A stretch of 44,821 nt of DNA from CALKZN01 sp964633815 (GCA_964633815.1 CAZWHW010000014.1:1-44821), one strand, 5' to 3'; counted from the first letter of the stretch, positions 25,498 to 35,416 are shown. The notes: generated by a model from the letters alone, not told the origin. A program made the numbers and translations.

Positions 25498-26319
25498 TTA
25501 TTCAGAATTTAATTGGCGTTTGATTTCATATAAGCAAACGCCCGTTGCAACTGATACGTTAAGACTGTTGACCACACCAGCCATGGGTAATTTAACTAAA
25601 TAATCACAAGAATCTTCGGTCAATCGTCGCATCCCCGTACCTTCAGCTCCCATTACTAACGCTAATGATCCAGAAAATTTCTGTTCGTAAAGAGTTTGTT
25701 CAGCATGATCTGTTGTGCCGACTAACCAAATGCCTGCGTCTTTTATTAATTCGATGGCACGATTCAGATTTGTGACGCGAAACATCGGGACTGATTCAGC
25801 CCCACCGCTAGCCACTTTGCTCACGGTTGCATTTAAAGGTACAGTGTTTTTGTCACTGGTGATGACTGCATCGACACCAGCAGCATCTGCGGTGCGCAAA
25901 ATCGCACCTAAATTATGTGGGTCTTGAATTTGATCTAGAATCAGTAACAAACAATTGTCTGGTAATTCCTGTTTCAGCCACGCTTGAAGCGCATTGCTCG
26001 TACGAGCTTTGGGTACACTAACTTCGGCCGAAATTCCTTGGGTGATGCCTGTAAAACGGCTTTTAAAGAGTTCAGCATCGAGTATATTAATATTGATATC
26101 GTGTTGTTTGATCAACGCCAATGCATGTTCAAGTCGCGATGATTTTTTATCGGAATCAGATATCGTTGCTGAAAAAATACGAGTTGGATCATTTTCTAAA
26201 AGCGTGACAATGGGATTTATACCAATAATCGTGTAATGTTTATTACTTTTTTCTTTAGAGCGGTTTAACTTGTTTTTCGACTCTTTATGCGGTTTTTTGT
26301 ATGGTTTGGAGTTTTGCAT
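25498..26319 (-). CDS. rlmB: 23S rRNA (guanosine-2'-O)-methyltransferase RlmB
   Basis: A SPOUT-class methyltransferase that 2'-O-methylates G2251 of 23S rRNA using SAM. A SpoU-substrate-binding domain (YTIIGINPIVTLLEND, about 28-105) is followed by the knot domain with LDQIQDPHNLGAILRTADAAG (split motif NLGAILRTA), LVMGAEGTGMRRL and LPMAGVVNSLNVSVA. It is 273 residues, longer than the usual 245, because of a Lys-rich 27-residue N-terminal extension. Located right after rnr, as in many relatives. Confidence 0.95.
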   Translation of the reverse strand: MQNSKPYKKPHKESKNKLNRSKEKSNKHYTIIGINPIVTLLENDPTRIFSATISDSDKKSSRLEHALALIKQHDININILDAELFKSRFTGITQGISAEVSVPKARTSNALQAWLKQELPDNCLLLILDQIQDPHNLGAILRTADAAGVDAVITSDKNTVPLNATVSKVASGGAESVPMFRVTNLNRAIELIKDAGIWLVGTTDHAEQTLYEQKFSGSLALVMGAEGTGMRRLTEDSCDYLVKLPMAGVVNSLNVSVATGVCLYEIKRQLNSE

Positions 26320-26329
26320 CTGATTTAAA

Positions 26330-28615
26330 TTAGTGCTTTTTGCGGCTTTTTTTCTTTTTTGTTTTTTTCAGTGCTTGATCTTTGCGAACAGCTCGTTTGG
26401 CTGGATTTTTACCTTTATGTGATTTTTTATCAGCTAAGTCAAAATCAATTCGCTTCTGCTCTAGGTCTACACGTGACACGACAATATTGATTTTTTGGCC
26501 AGCTTTATAATTTTCTCCAAACATTTCTCCATGTAATGAACGCGAGACTTCATCAAACACAAAATAATCATCGCCTAAATTAGCTATATGAATAAGCCCT
26601 TCTACATAGTATTCATCCAATTCGATAAATAAACCAAAATTAACGACCGTGGTGATTGTGCCTGTAAATTTCTCTCCGATTTTGTGACTCATATATTCAC
26701 ATTTGAGCCATTGAATCACTGCTCGCGTGGCTTTTTCGGCGCGACGCTCTGTCATTGACGTTTGTTCGGCTAGTGCAACTACTTGGTCAACTCTATCGTC
26801 ATTATCTTGTACAGTGGGTTCTTTTATCAAGCGTTTTAGTTGGCGGTGTACATGTAAGTCTGAATAACGCCTGATCGGAGAAGTGAAATGCGTATAAGAA
26901 TCAAATGCCAATGCGAAATGGCCATCATTTTCCTCACTATAGCGGGCTTGTTTGAAACTGCGTAATAATGCTTGATGGATGATTTTGCTTTCTGTGCTGT
27001 CTTCATCAAGCTTGTTGAGTAGTTTTGTGTAATCGAGTGGGCTAGGCTCACTGCCTCCTGGTAATAATGCGCCGAATTGACGGATGAATTCACGAGTATC
27101 ATTGATTTTGTCTTCATCGGGTTGTTCGTGCACACGATAAACTCCCGCTAACTTAGATCCAGCCAATGCATCAGCTGCACAAATATTGGCTGCTAACATA
27201 CATTCCTCAATCAATCGATGCGCAAAATTTCGTTCTCTTGGGATGATTTTGTCAATCTTACGACTATCGTTAAATATAATCATAGGTTCAGCTATGTTCA
27301 GATCTATAGAACCTTGTTGTCTACGTTTTTCACCCAGTAATTTCGCAAGATTTTCCAATTCATGTAAAGAGCTTATAACTGCATTTTTATTTTGTTTTAT
27401 CGGCAGTTTATCTACGTTGTTTGATTGCCGACTGGATCCAAGATATTCTGCAACTTGTTCATAAATTAAACGTGCATGAGAATGCATTACCGCAGAATAA
27501 AATTCAGAATCTATGATTTCGCCTGTTTGATTAATGCGTATATCACACACCATACATAAACGATCTACGGCTGGATTCAAAGAGCATAAACCATTGCTAA
27601 GCACTTCTGGCAACATCGGTATGACTTGACGTGGAAAGTAGACGGAATTCCCTCTGAGCCATGCTTCAGTGTCCAATGCAGTTTTAGGTTTCACATAATG
27701 AGACACATCTGCTATTGCAACTATCAACCTGAAGTCACCTTGTTCCGTTTTTTCACAGAAAACAGCATCATCAAAATCTCGAGCATCTGATCCATCTATA
27801 GTGACTAATGGCAAGTCTCGAATATCTTGACGATGCAGAAAGTCATCGCCAAAAACCTCAGCAGGCAATTTGTTAGTTTCTTTGGCAATGCTTTCAGGCC
27901 ATTCCGATGGAATATCAAATTCATTCTTAGCAATTTCAATTTCCATCCCCGGCGCAAGATAGTCACCCAAAATCTTGATGATTTTGCCAACCGGTTGAAA
28001 ATTTTTACTTGGATACTGAGTTATTTCACAAAGCACGACTTGACCGCTTTCTGGTTGTTGATCTAATGATTGCAGCGAGTCTGGTGGAATGAAAATGTCT
28101 TGGGAGATGCGTTGATCATTAGGGACGATGAATTGCAAACCGCTTTCAGTGAAAAAACGTCCTACCACAGTATCAAAACCGCGTTCAACGATTTCAATAA
28201 TCTGTCCGAAGAGTTTGTTGCGTTTATCTTTGCCTGTGATGCGAACATTCACAGTATCACCATGCAGGATTTCATTCATTTCATGACGACGAATAAAGAT
28301 TTTTTCTCCACCTTCGATGGGCAAAATATAGCCATGACCTTCCGAGTGCCCTACTACTTTGCCAAGCATTTCATTGACCTGATTTTGAATAGTCCAACGA
28401 TTGCGTCGAACTTGTGTGATTTCTCCTGCATCACGCAACATCTCTAATGTTTGATAAGTTTGCTCAATACCACGTTTGCCACCTTGGCCAAGTACTTGAG
28501 CTATTTCCCTAGTCGCTACAGGTTCATCTTTTTGTTTAAGGAAGGTGAGGACTATATCTCCACGCAATCTTGTATGTTTTGTTTTTTTAAAACTGTGCTT
28601 TTTATTTTTTGTCAT
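26330..28615 (-). CDS. rnr: Ribonuclease R
   Basis: A processive 3'-5' exoribonuclease that degrades structured RNA. It has an N-terminal helix-turn-helix-like domain, two cold-shock domains, the RNB catalytic domain with IDGSDARDFDDAVF (acidic residues D274-D283), an S1 domain (FTGTITTVVNFGLFIEL) and a Lys-rich tail (KKTKKKKSRKKH). Length 761 is normal. It starts 47 bases after purA and precedes rlmB by 10 bases, the classic pairing. Confidence 0.96.
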   Translation of the reverse strand: MTKNKKHSFKKTKHTRLRGDIVLTFLKQKDEPVATREIAQVLGQGGKRGIEQTYQTLEMLRDAGEITQVRRNRWTIQNQVNEMLGKVVGHSEGHGYILPIEGGEKIFIRRHEMNEILHGDTVNVRITGKDKRNKLFGQIIEIVERGFDTVVGRFFTESGLQFIVPNDQRISQDIFIPPDSLQSLDQQPESGQVVLCEITQYPSKNFQPVGKIIKILGDYLAPGMEIEIAKNEFDIPSEWPESIAKETNKLPAEVFGDDFLHRQDIRDLPLVTIDGSDARDFDDAVFCEKTEQGDFRLIVAIADVSHYVKPKTALDTEAWLRGNSVYFPRQVIPMLPEVLSNGLCSLNPAVDRLCMVCDIRINQTGEIIDSEFYSAVMHSHARLIYEQVAEYLGSSRQSNNVDKLPIKQNKNAVISSLHELENLAKLLGEKRRQQGSIDLNIAEPMIIFNDSRKIDKIIPRERNFAHRLIEECMLAANICAADALAGSKLAGVYRVHEQPDEDKINDTREFIRQFGALLPGGSEPSPLDYTKLLNKLDEDSTESKIIHQALLRSFKQARYSEENDGHFALAFDSYTHFTSPIRRYSDLHVHRQLKRLIKEPTVQDNDDRVDQVVALAEQTSMTERRAEKATRAVIQWLKCEYMSHKIGEKFTGTITTVVNFGLFIELDEYYVEGLIHIANLGDDYFVFDEVSRSLHGEMFGENYKAGQKINIVVSRVDLEQKRIDFDLADKKSHKGKNPAKRAVRKDQALKKTKKKKSRKKH

Positions 28616-28662
28616 TCACCCTCGAATGGCTCATGGAAATCATATTATTTTTATTTTAACTA

Positions 28663-29958
28663 TTATGCAATAAATGGGTTTTTTAGCACCATCGTGTGTT
28701 CGCGGTCAGGTCCTGTTGAAATAATATCCATAGGCACTCCAACTAATTCTTCCAAACGCTTGATATAAGCTTTTGCATTTTCAGGTAAAAGGTCAAATTC
28801 AACGATGCCTAAAGTTTCTTCTTGCCAACCAGGTAGGGATTCATAGACAGGTTTGCATTGAGCTAATTTTTCAGCGCCAATTGGAGCAACATCAATGCGT
28901 TGACCGTCTAATTCATAGCCAATACAAACTTGAATCTCATCTAGACCATCTAAAACATCCAATTTAGTTAAACACAATGAGCTCAGACCATTTACTTGGC
29001 GCGAACGTCTCATTAAGGCAGCATCAAACCAACCACAACGACGTTGACGACCTGTGGTTGCGCCAAATTCATGCCCTTTCGTACCTAGATGAATACCGTT
29101 TTCATCATTAAGTTCAGTCGGAAAAGGTCCTGCACCAACACGTGTAGTATAGGCTTTGACAATGCCTAATACTTCATTGATTTTATTTGGCCCAATACCT
29201 GAGCCAGATGCCGCAGAAGAAGATGTTGTAGTTGATGAAGTGACATAAGGGTATGTGCCATGATCAATATCCAGCATCATGCCTTGCGCACCTTCAAACA
29301 TAATGTTTTTGCCTTCGGATTGATAATCATCGATCAACTGAATCGCATCGATGGTCATTGCGGCTAGTTGTTCTTTATAGCTTAGTGTTTCGTCTAATGT
29401 TTTTTGGTAATCAACTGCATCGACTTTGTAATAATTTTCCAAAGCAAAATTATGATATTCCATTACATTTTCGAGTTTTTCAGCAAATGAAGGGCTATCT
29501 ACTAAATCGTTAAGGCGCAGGCCACGTCTAGCTACTTTATCTTCATAGGCAGGACCGATGCCTCTGCCAGTTGTGCCGATAGCTTTATTGCCACGTTTGA
29601 TTTCACGCGCCTGATCGAGTGCATAATGGTATGGCAGAATTAATGGGCAAGCATTACTTAAGAGCAAACGTTCTTGTACAGGAACATTATTTCTTTCCAG
29701 TTCACTGATTTCTTTTAATAGTGCATCGGGCGATAAAACAACGCCATTTCCAATGACACAGCGAACATTATCACGCAAAATTCCAGATGGAATAAGGTGT
29801 AATACGGTTTTTTCACCACCGATGACCAAAGTGTGACCGGCATTATGGCCACCTTGAAAACGAACGACTAAATCTGCTTTATCAGTTAATAAATCAACGA
29901 CTTTGCCTTTGCCTTCATCTCCCCATTGGGTACCTACGATTACGACGTTCTTACTCAT
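28663..29958 (-). CDS. purA: Adenylosuccinate synthetase
   Basis: Joins IMP and aspartate with GTP to give adenylosuccinate in AMP synthesis. The GTP loop QWGDEGKGK (11-19, D14), GGHNAGHT with H42, and the QQRCGWFD-type segment (TGRQRRCGWFDA) are present. 431 residues is typical. It is 70 bases downstream of hisZ and 47 upstream of rnr. Confidence 0.97.
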   Translation of the reverse strand: MSKNVVIVGTQWGDEGKGKVVDLLTDKADLVVRFQGGHNAGHTLVIGGEKTVLHLIPSGILRDNVRCVIGNGVVLSPDALLKEISELERNNVPVQERLLLSNACPLILPYHYALDQAREIKRGNKAIGTTGRGIGPAYEDKVARRGLRLNDLVDSPSFAEKLENVMEYHNFALENYYKVDAVDYQKTLDETLSYKEQLAAMTIDAIQLIDDYQSEGKNIMFEGAQGMMLDIDHGTYPYVTSSTTTSSSAASGSGIGPNKINEVLGIVKAYTTRVGAGPFPTELNDENGIHLGTKGHEFGATTGRQRRCGWFDAALMRRSRQVNGLSSLCLTKLDVLDGLDEIQVCIGYELDGQRIDVAPIGAEKLAQCKPVYESLPGWQEETLGIVEFDLLPENAKAYIKRLEELVGVPMDIISTGPDREHTMVLKNPFIA

Positions 29959-30028
29959 AAAAAATCTTTGCGTTTAAGCGGTTTACTGTTAATGGTTACT
30001 AAATTCTGTTGGCTTTTAAAGCAGGCGA

Positions 30029-31042
30029 TTATGCCGTTCTGCTTGCTAGCAGTTTCAAGTCAGCACTGAAGCCAATGGCTGCTCTTGGTTTTTCTTGAGA
30101 CTCGCTTAAGCCATGATATCTGCCACCTTTGGCAATAGCGCGACCTTCACCTTTGATGAACGTTTGAAAGGTCAAGCCAGTATGGTATCGGTAGCCATGC
30201 AATTCTGATAAATCAATATGTAAATTGACATTTTGTTGTTCATTATTGCTTTGCTTAATGTATGTAGTAAGTGCTTCAAGTTCCTTCAAAGCAGCGTCAA
30301 TGCGGTCTAAAAAAGTATTGTTATTGCTTAGTAATTTAGCAATAGCTGGTTCCTGCTTAAACTGCTGTAAAATGGAATTATCACCACGCGCTTTTGACAA
30401 TGCAATAAATGCATTAAGGTCTTCATTGACGCTGGCATTCAAGGCATTGATATCAGGTGTTGATTTACGTAATAAAGCATCATAAATGAGCACTGATTGT
30501 TGTTCATTTATGTCTAAAGCTTCAATCAAAGCACTAAATATATCAACATGACTTAAGCTTAAAGTTAGTTGTTGCTCGCTCTTAAATGACAAAGAATGAA
30601 CAGCCAGCATTGCGTCTATAATGATTTTATCAGCTTCAATAGATTCATCACCAAATAATTCTGCGCCTATTTGCAATAATTCTCTTGAGCCACCTAAAGT
30701 CATAGGTTTAGTACGTAGTACCGTCCCTATGTAACATAATTTATTCACTTCAGATGCTATGCGATGCGCATCAATTTGCGCAATCTGAGGTGTCATATCT
30801 GCTCGAATTCCCAGTGTTTTATGGCTATCATAATCTGGAACTTTAAATGTCTGTGTCGTTAATTCAGAACCAGCTCCTTGGATTAAGTTATCTAAAAACT
30901 CAATCATTGGTGGGAAGACTAAATCAAAACCACGCTCTTGTAATTCATCTAAAATATTGCGACGTAACGCCTCAAGCTTTGCTGCTTCAGTGGGCAAAAT
31001 TTCACTAACACCTTGTGGAAGTAACCAAATGGATGATGACAT
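30029..31042 (-). CDS. hisZ: ATP phosphoribosyltransferase regulatory subunit
   Basis: A catalytically inactive histidyl-tRNA synthetase paralogue that pairs with the short form of HisG to start histidine synthesis. It shows the class II aaRS motif 1-like FDLVFPPMIEF, GIRADMTPQIAQ in place of motif 2, and the C-terminal AIAKGGRYHGL segment. The anticodon-binding domain is missing and 337 residues suits HisZ rather than HisS. Its location between hflC and purA is the known Pseudomonas-type context. It implies a short HisG elsewhere. Confidence 0.92.
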   Translation of the reverse strand: MSSSIWLLPQGVSEILPTEAAKLEALRRNILDELQERGFDLVFPPMIEFLDNLIQGAGSELTTQTFKVPDYDSHKTLGIRADMTPQIAQIDAHRIASEVNKLCYIGTVLRTKPMTLGGSRELLQIGAELFGDESIEADKIIIDAMLAVHSLSFKSEQQLTLSLSHVDIFSALIEALDINEQQSVLIYDALLRKSTPDINALNASVNEDLNAFIALSKARGDNSILQQFKQEPAIAKLLSNNNTFLDRIDAALKELEALTTYIKQSNNEQQNVNLHIDLSELHGYRYHTGLTFQTFIKGEGRAIAKGGRYHGLSESQEKPRAAIGFSADLKLLASRTA

Positions 31043-31124
31043 GGTTTATCTTGAGAGAATTGGTTGGTTTGTTTTTACAGGCTTGCGGATGGTATATCTA
31101 CGTGCTTGTTGCGAATATTGTATT

Positions 31125-31313
31125 CTATTTGATGGCATATAATAGTGCTATACCTAAAATGATAGAAATTGCTCCAAACACACGTAAACTATTTTCTGTT
31201 AGTTGGAGGGCTTGGAGTAAAGACTGTTTCCAAAGCTTTGGATTCAAAAAAGGCATTAAGCCTTCTATCATGAGATAGAAGGCGAAACCGATACCTAGCC
31301 CCTCCCAGTCCAT
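31125..31313 (-). CDS. DUF2065 family small membrane protein (YjeT-like)
   Basis: A 62-residue protein with two hydrophobic helices (about 4-21 and 44-60) around the conserved EGLMPFLNPKLWKQ segment. This is the DUF2065 pattern, normally found beside hflC as here (nine bases downstream). Its function is unknown; location suggests a relation to the HflKC-FtsH complex. Confidence 0.88.
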   Translation of the reverse strand: MDWEGLGIGFAFYLMIEGLMPFLNPKLWKQSLLQALQLTENSLRVFGAISIILGIALLYAIK

Positions 31314-31322
31314 GGAACAGGT

Positions 31323-32183
31323 TTATTGGCCCGATTGAAAGAATTTGAAAAACTCAGAATTTGGATCAATTACCATTAGATCATTACCGCCTTCAAACGT
31401 TTTCTTATAGGCGTTTAAACTACGGAAAAGCTCATAAAATTCTTCATCTTTTCCAAAAGCATCGGCAAAAATTTTGGTAGATTGCGCATCGCCATCACCA
31501 CGAAGAATTTGTGCTTCTCGAATAGCATCAGCCAAGATAACTTGTTTTTGACGATCTGCGCCGGCAACGATTTGAATAGCTTTTTCATCACCTTCCGCTC
31601 GTTTTTCTTTGGCAATTCGTTCACGTTCTGAGCGCATACGAGCAAAAACGTTACCTTGAATCTCATCAGCCAAATCAACTCGTTTCAAACGAACATCAAT
31701 TACTTCAATCCCGATTGAATCAGCTTCTTCATCAACTGCATTACGAACTTCATCCATAATAGTGCTTCTATCATCAGCAACAACCTGACCAATTGTGCGT
31801 TTAGCAATTTGTTCCTTTAAGCTGTTATTCACTTTTTGTTGCAAGCGATTTTCAGCTCGTGATTTGGTATTTACTGATGTGAAATACCCTTGTAAGTTTT
31901 TGATTTTCCACTTTACAAAACTATCGATGAGTAATTCTTCTTTATTAATTGTCAAAAACCGTTCTGGATCTTTATCCATCGTTTGAATACGAATATCATA
32001 CTTACGGATGGTGTTCGCAATTGGCAATTTAAAATTCAAACCTGGTTGAATTTCTTCACCAGAAAATTCACCAAACTTAAATTTCAATCCTCGCTCCCAT
32101 TCATTGATGGTAAAAACCGAAGATTTAATGATTATAAAAGCTAGTGCGGTAATAATAGCTATGGGTAATAAACGTTTTTCCAT
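31323..32183 (-). CDS. hflC: HflC, modulator of FtsH protease
   Basis: An SPFH/prohibitin-family protein with an N-terminal membrane helix (about 5-22) and a periplasmic SPFH domain (KFGEFSGEEIQPGLNFKLP) followed by a coiled coil rich in Ala, Glu and Arg. It forms a cage with HflK around FtsH. A GTG at 32198 would overlap hflK by 14 bases; ATG at 32183 begins one base after the hflK stop and has GAGGG eight bases upstream, so I use it (286 residues). Confidence 0.94.
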   Translation of the reverse strand: MEKRLLPIAIITALAFIIIKSSVFTINEWERGLKFKFGEFSGEEIQPGLNFKLPIANTIRKYDIRIQTMDKDPERFLTINKEELLIDSFVKWKIKNLQGYFTSVNTKSRAENRLQQKVNNSLKEQIAKRTIGQVVADDRSTIMDEVRNAVDEEADSIGIEVIDVRLKRVDLADEIQGNVFARMRSERERIAKEKRAEGDEKAIQIVAGADRQKQVILADAIREAQILRGDGDAQSTKIFADAFGKDEEFYELFRSLNAYKKTFEGGNDLMVIDPNSEFFKFFQSGQ

Positions 32184-32184
32184 T

Positions 32185-33405
32185 TTATCGGCCCTCACGA
32201 TTCACAGTACGCGAACGAGTTTGGTTCGGAGTTACTGATTTGATATCTCGTTGATTTATTTGATTATTCGAGGCGTTACTACCTGAACGTTTTGGAGAAT
32301 TGTTTTGTTCTAAAATTTTATCAATAGGTAAATACATTAAGTTATTACCATTGCCTTCTCCGACCATGACTTTATTGGTGTTAGATAGTACTTGCTCCAT
32401 GGTTTCGATATATAAACGTTTTTTAGTCACTTCTGGGGCTTTTCTATATTCAAATAAAATTTGATTAAACCGCTCAGCTTCACCAGTCGATTCAGCCACA
32501 ATAGTTTCTTTATAAGCTTGTGCTTCTTGAATAATTCGAGATGCCTCACCACGCGCTTTTGGTACTAAATCATTCGCATAAGCTTGTGCATCATTTTCTT
32601 TACGAATTTTATCTTGATCTGCTTTTACAACATCATCAAATGCATCACTGACTGGCTTTGGCGGTTTAGCGTCTTGAATTTCTACCGATTCCACCTGAAT
32701 TCCCGTTAAATAGCGATCTAAAATGACCTGCAATACATCTTTAGTATTAATGTCTACTTCACGACGACCTTTCGTCAACAGATCATCCATGGTTTTACTA
32801 CCAACCACTTCACGTAATGCACTTTCTGTTGCACCGCGAACTACACTATCTAGTTCACCACGTTGCTCGATATTGCCGACATTGAAGATTAATAATTGCA
32901 GGTCTTTAATCGTGTATTGAACAGCCATGGTGACATCAACAATGTTTTCATCATTCGTCAACATTAGCGCTTCTTTTGGTTTGGATTGACCGTTTCGGTA
33001 ACCCACTTCAACGGTACGAATTTTTTTGGTATCAACTTTGAACTTGGATTCAATAGGCCACAGCGCAAAGTTTAGACCTGCGATTTGGGTGCGATTATAT
33101 TCCCCAAATCGCAAAACAATGCTCTCAAAACCTTCTTGAATGGTGTAAATCGATTTAAAGCCGACAAAAACTAGCAATCCAATAATAATTACAGGCAAAC
33201 TTAACCATGCAGGTAGCATTGGTCCATTGCCACCAGAACGATTGCCTGAATTTCTGCCATTGCGACCACCACCAAAACTTTCTTTTAAGTTTTTAAGCAT
33301 TTCTTCAATGTCATTATTATTGGCTTGATTGCCGCTAGGTTTTTTGCGGCCATTGTCACCGCCAGAATTTGAGGATTTACCAGACCCAGGTTCATTCCAA
33401 GGCAT
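32185..33405 (-). CDS. hflK: HflK, modulator of FtsH protease
   Basis: The partner of HflC in the inner-membrane FtsH-regulating complex. The cytoplasmic N-terminus is Gly/Asn-rich and disordered (MPWNEPGSGKSSNSGGDNG), then a membrane helix (about 71-91), an SPFH domain (GFESIVLRFGEYN), and a long coiled coil. 406 residues is normal. A 175-base gap lies between hflX and hflK, room for a promoter. Confidence 0.95.
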   Translation of the reverse strand: MPWNEPGSGKSSNSGGDNGRKKPSGNQANNNDIEEMLKNLKESFGGGRNGRNSGNRSGGNGPMLPAWLSLPVIIIGLLVFVGFKSIYTIQEGFESIVLRFGEYNRTQIAGLNFALWPIESKFKVDTKKIRTVEVGYRNGQSKPKEALMLTNDENIVDVTMAVQYTIKDLQLLIFNVGNIEQRGELDSVVRGATESALREVVGSKTMDDLLTKGRREVDINTKDVLQVILDRYLTGIQVESVEIQDAKPPKPVSDAFDDVVKADQDKIRKENDAQAYANDLVPKARGEASRIIQEAQAYKETIVAESTGEAERFNQILFEYRKAPEVTKKRLYIETMEQVLSNTNKVMVGEGNGNNLMYLPIDKILEQNNSPKRSGSNASNNQINQRDIKSVTPNQTRSRTVNREGR

Positions 33406-33580
33406 ATTCTGTTCTCCGATAATTTAGTGTGAAAATTTAATAGCTTATCCCCTTAAAAATGGAGATTAACTTCTTATAATTCAAGTGCGAATAATAGCAT
33501 TTATTGATATTAACTAAAGCGATTATAAATGTTTCATGGATATTTAATGTGAGCAGAAAAATAACATGGTTCACATGTAT

Positions 33581-34888
33581 TTACGCGACATTAGAAACAT
33601 CAAACTTCAATGCATGCAATTCATATTCGCCATGGGCTTTTTGCAACCAGCCAACATCACTGGGTGATAAACGTAATTGCAATGAAAAATCACCTGAAGC
33701 TGTAATTGTTTCATGCAAAACAAGTTCTTTCGAGAATAATTTAGCTCGCAATTGAGCCTCTTTTGGTGGCAAAGTTAATGTATAGGTCAGAAAATCACGA
33801 GATAACTGTTCTTGAATTGCTAATAACAACAAATCAAGCCCTTCGCCTGTATGCGCTGAAACCCAAACACGCTCATTCTCTCCGTCAGCTTGCATTAATC
33901 GTTTTGCCGATTTATCAGTCAAGTCTAACTTATTAAACACAGTGATACTGGGAATTTCATCTGCATTAATTTCTCTTAGTACAGTGTTCACCTCATCAAT
34001 ACGTTTATCACGTTCTAAAGCGGCACAGTCGACAACATGCAGTAAGAGTTGAGCATTAGCAACTTCTTCTAGAGTGGAATGAAATGCTTTAACCAATGAG
34101 TGTGGCAAATCTTGAATAAAACCTACCGTATCTGACAAAACTATAGGTCCATATTGTTCTATTTCAAGCCTACGCATAGTCGTATCCAATGTCGCGAATA
34201 ATTGATCTTCCGCATAAACATTAGACGACGTTAAGCTATTAAATAAAGAAGACTTGCCGGCATTGGTATAACCCACCAAGGAAACCGTTGGTATGGGTAC
34301 TTTTTTTCGTGATTTTCGCCGTAAATCGCGTTGAGCGGAAACTTTATCTAGGCGTTTATGTAAATTTTTTATGCGCTGGCCAATTAAACGTCTATCTGTT
34401 TCTAGTTGTGTTTCACCAGGGCCGCGTAAACCGATTCCGCCTTTTTGACGTTCTAAGTGAGTCCAACCACGTACCAAACGTGTTGAAATATGCTGTAATT
34501 GAGCAAGTTCTACCTGTAGTTTGCCTTCACGGGTACGAGCGCGTTGCGCAAATATATCGAGAATTAAACCCGTGCGATCCAGCACACGAGTACAAACAAA
34601 GCGTTCTAAGTTTCTTTCTTGAATTGGACTAACGCTGTGATTCAAAATTACAAGCTCAATCTTGTTGGCTGCTACAAACTCCTTAATTTCTTCAGCTTTA
34701 CCTTTACCAACAAACGTCGCTTTGTCAGGTTTACTTCGGTAAGCTGTAATTAATTCGATGATTTCACAGCCAGCGGATTCAGCTAACAATTGAATTTCTT
34801 CTAAAACACTTAAATCGGCTTCAGAAGAATCACGTTGATAGACAATCAACGTTTTTGGTTTTTCTAACTGTTTTCTAGCGTCAAACAA
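33581..34888 (-). CDS. hflX: HflX GTPase
   Basis: A ribosome-associated GTPase that helps split stalled ribosomes. N-terminal HflX domain with FVGKGKAEEIK, and the G domain: G1 VGYTNAGKSSLFN, G2-G3 TLDTTMRR then DTVGFIQDLP, and G4 FNKLDL. The 435-residue length is typical. The gene must start at TTG (34888): the in-frame codon three before it is a stop and no ATG is available upstream. No clear RBS is seen. It lies 45 bases downstream of hfq. Confidence 0.94.
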   Translation of the reverse strand: MFDARKQLEKPKTLIVYQRDSSEADLSVLEEIQLLAESAGCEIIELITAYRSKPDKATFVGKGKAEEIKEFVAANKIELVILNHSVSPIQERNLERFVCTRVLDRTGLILDIFAQRARTREGKLQVELAQLQHISTRLVRGWTHLERQKGGIGLRGPGETQLETDRRLIGQRIKNLHKRLDKVSAQRDLRRKSRKKVPIPTVSLVGYTNAGKSSLFNSLTSSNVYAEDQLFATLDTTMRRLEIEQYGPIVLSDTVGFIQDLPHSLVKAFHSTLEEVANAQLLLHVVDCAALERDKRIDEVNTVLREINADEIPSITVFNKLDLTDKSAKRLMQADGENERVWVSAHTGEGLDLLLLAIQEQLSRDFLTYTLTLPPKEAQLRAKLFSKELVLHETITASGDFSLQLRLSPSDVGWLQKAHGEYELHALKFDVSNVA

Positions 34889-34933
34889 TGAAGTTCACAT
34901 TATAAAATTGTATACATGGCAATTTTATTCAAC

Positions 34934-35179
34934 TTAAGCATCTTTTTCGTCTAAATAGTCAATGGTGCCGTTGGGCACAACCGTAGAAATTGCATGCTTG
35001 TAAACCATTTGATTAATCGGTCCATTCCGTAAAACAATGACAAATTGATCATATGATTCTATGTGACCTTGAAGCTTGATTCCATTTACAAGAAACAATG
35101 AAACAGGCGCACGTTCCTTACGCAATGCGTTTAAATATGGATCTTGTAGACTTTGGCCTTTATTTTTCCCAGTAGACAT
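34934..35179 (-). CDS. hfq: RNA chaperone Hfq
   Basis: The hexameric Sm-like protein that pairs small RNAs with mRNAs. Sm1 (GQSLQDPYLNALRKERAPVS, VNGIKLQGHIESYDQF) and Sm2 (YKHAISTVVP) are intact. At 81 residues it is a short-tail Hfq. The loop between strands 3 and 4 (LRNGPINQMVYKH) has one residue more than the LKNTVSQMVYKH of enteric or Pseudomonas Hfq. The usual order miaA-hfq-hflX is kept. Confidence 0.97.
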   Translation of the reverse strand: MSTGKNKGQSLQDPYLNALRKERAPVSLFLVNGIKLQGHIESYDQFVIVLRNGPINQMVYKHAISTVVPNGTIDYLDEKDA

Positions 35180-35239
35180 TTTGTAATTTTCCTAAATATT
35201 TTTATTGTTGTTGAGGTAAAAATTAATTTTTATATCTGA

Positions 35240-35290
35240 AATAAAGCATTTATAAAATCACTTGATTTTACAAAATTCTATTGCTTTATT
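35240..35290. repeat. Long inverted repeat in the hfq leader
   Basis: Outer arms AATAAAGCA/TGCTTTATT (35240-35248 and 35282-35290) enclose an inner TAAAAT/ATTTTA hairpin. It lies between the miaA stop and the hfq start and would be in the 5' leader if hfq starts from the nearby promoter. Confidence 0.5.
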
Positions 35291-35296
35291 GTTTTA

Positions 35297-35326
35297 AACA
35301 TACAATAAATCGTAACGATTAATCAA
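35297..35326 (-). promoter_or_regulatory. Candidate sigma-70 promoter of hfq
   Basis: On the minus strand TTGATT (35326-35321) and TATGTT (35302-35297) are 18 bases apart, about 120 bases upstream of the hfq start, in the 237-base space after miaA. Consensus match is partial. Confidence 0.35.
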
Positions 35327-35416
35327 TGTTTTTACCAAAACAGTCATCTTCTACAAAGTAACTAATAATTCGTTAGACATGTAGTTAAAGAACCGTTAAG
35401 CCAATAAAACCTTGCA

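Noticed and set aside
27827..28447. Two consecutive plus-strand frames inside rnr
   Set aside because: Antisense shadows of the conserved RNase R gene; amino-acid content is random and no start signals are present.
31015..31278. 87-codon plus-strand frame over the DUF2065 gene
   Set aside because: It is antisense to the DUF2065 gene, which has the family motif and the right neighbours.
32184..32198. GTG start for hflC at 32198
   Set aside because: It would overlap hflK by 14 bases, and ATG at 32183 has a good RBS.
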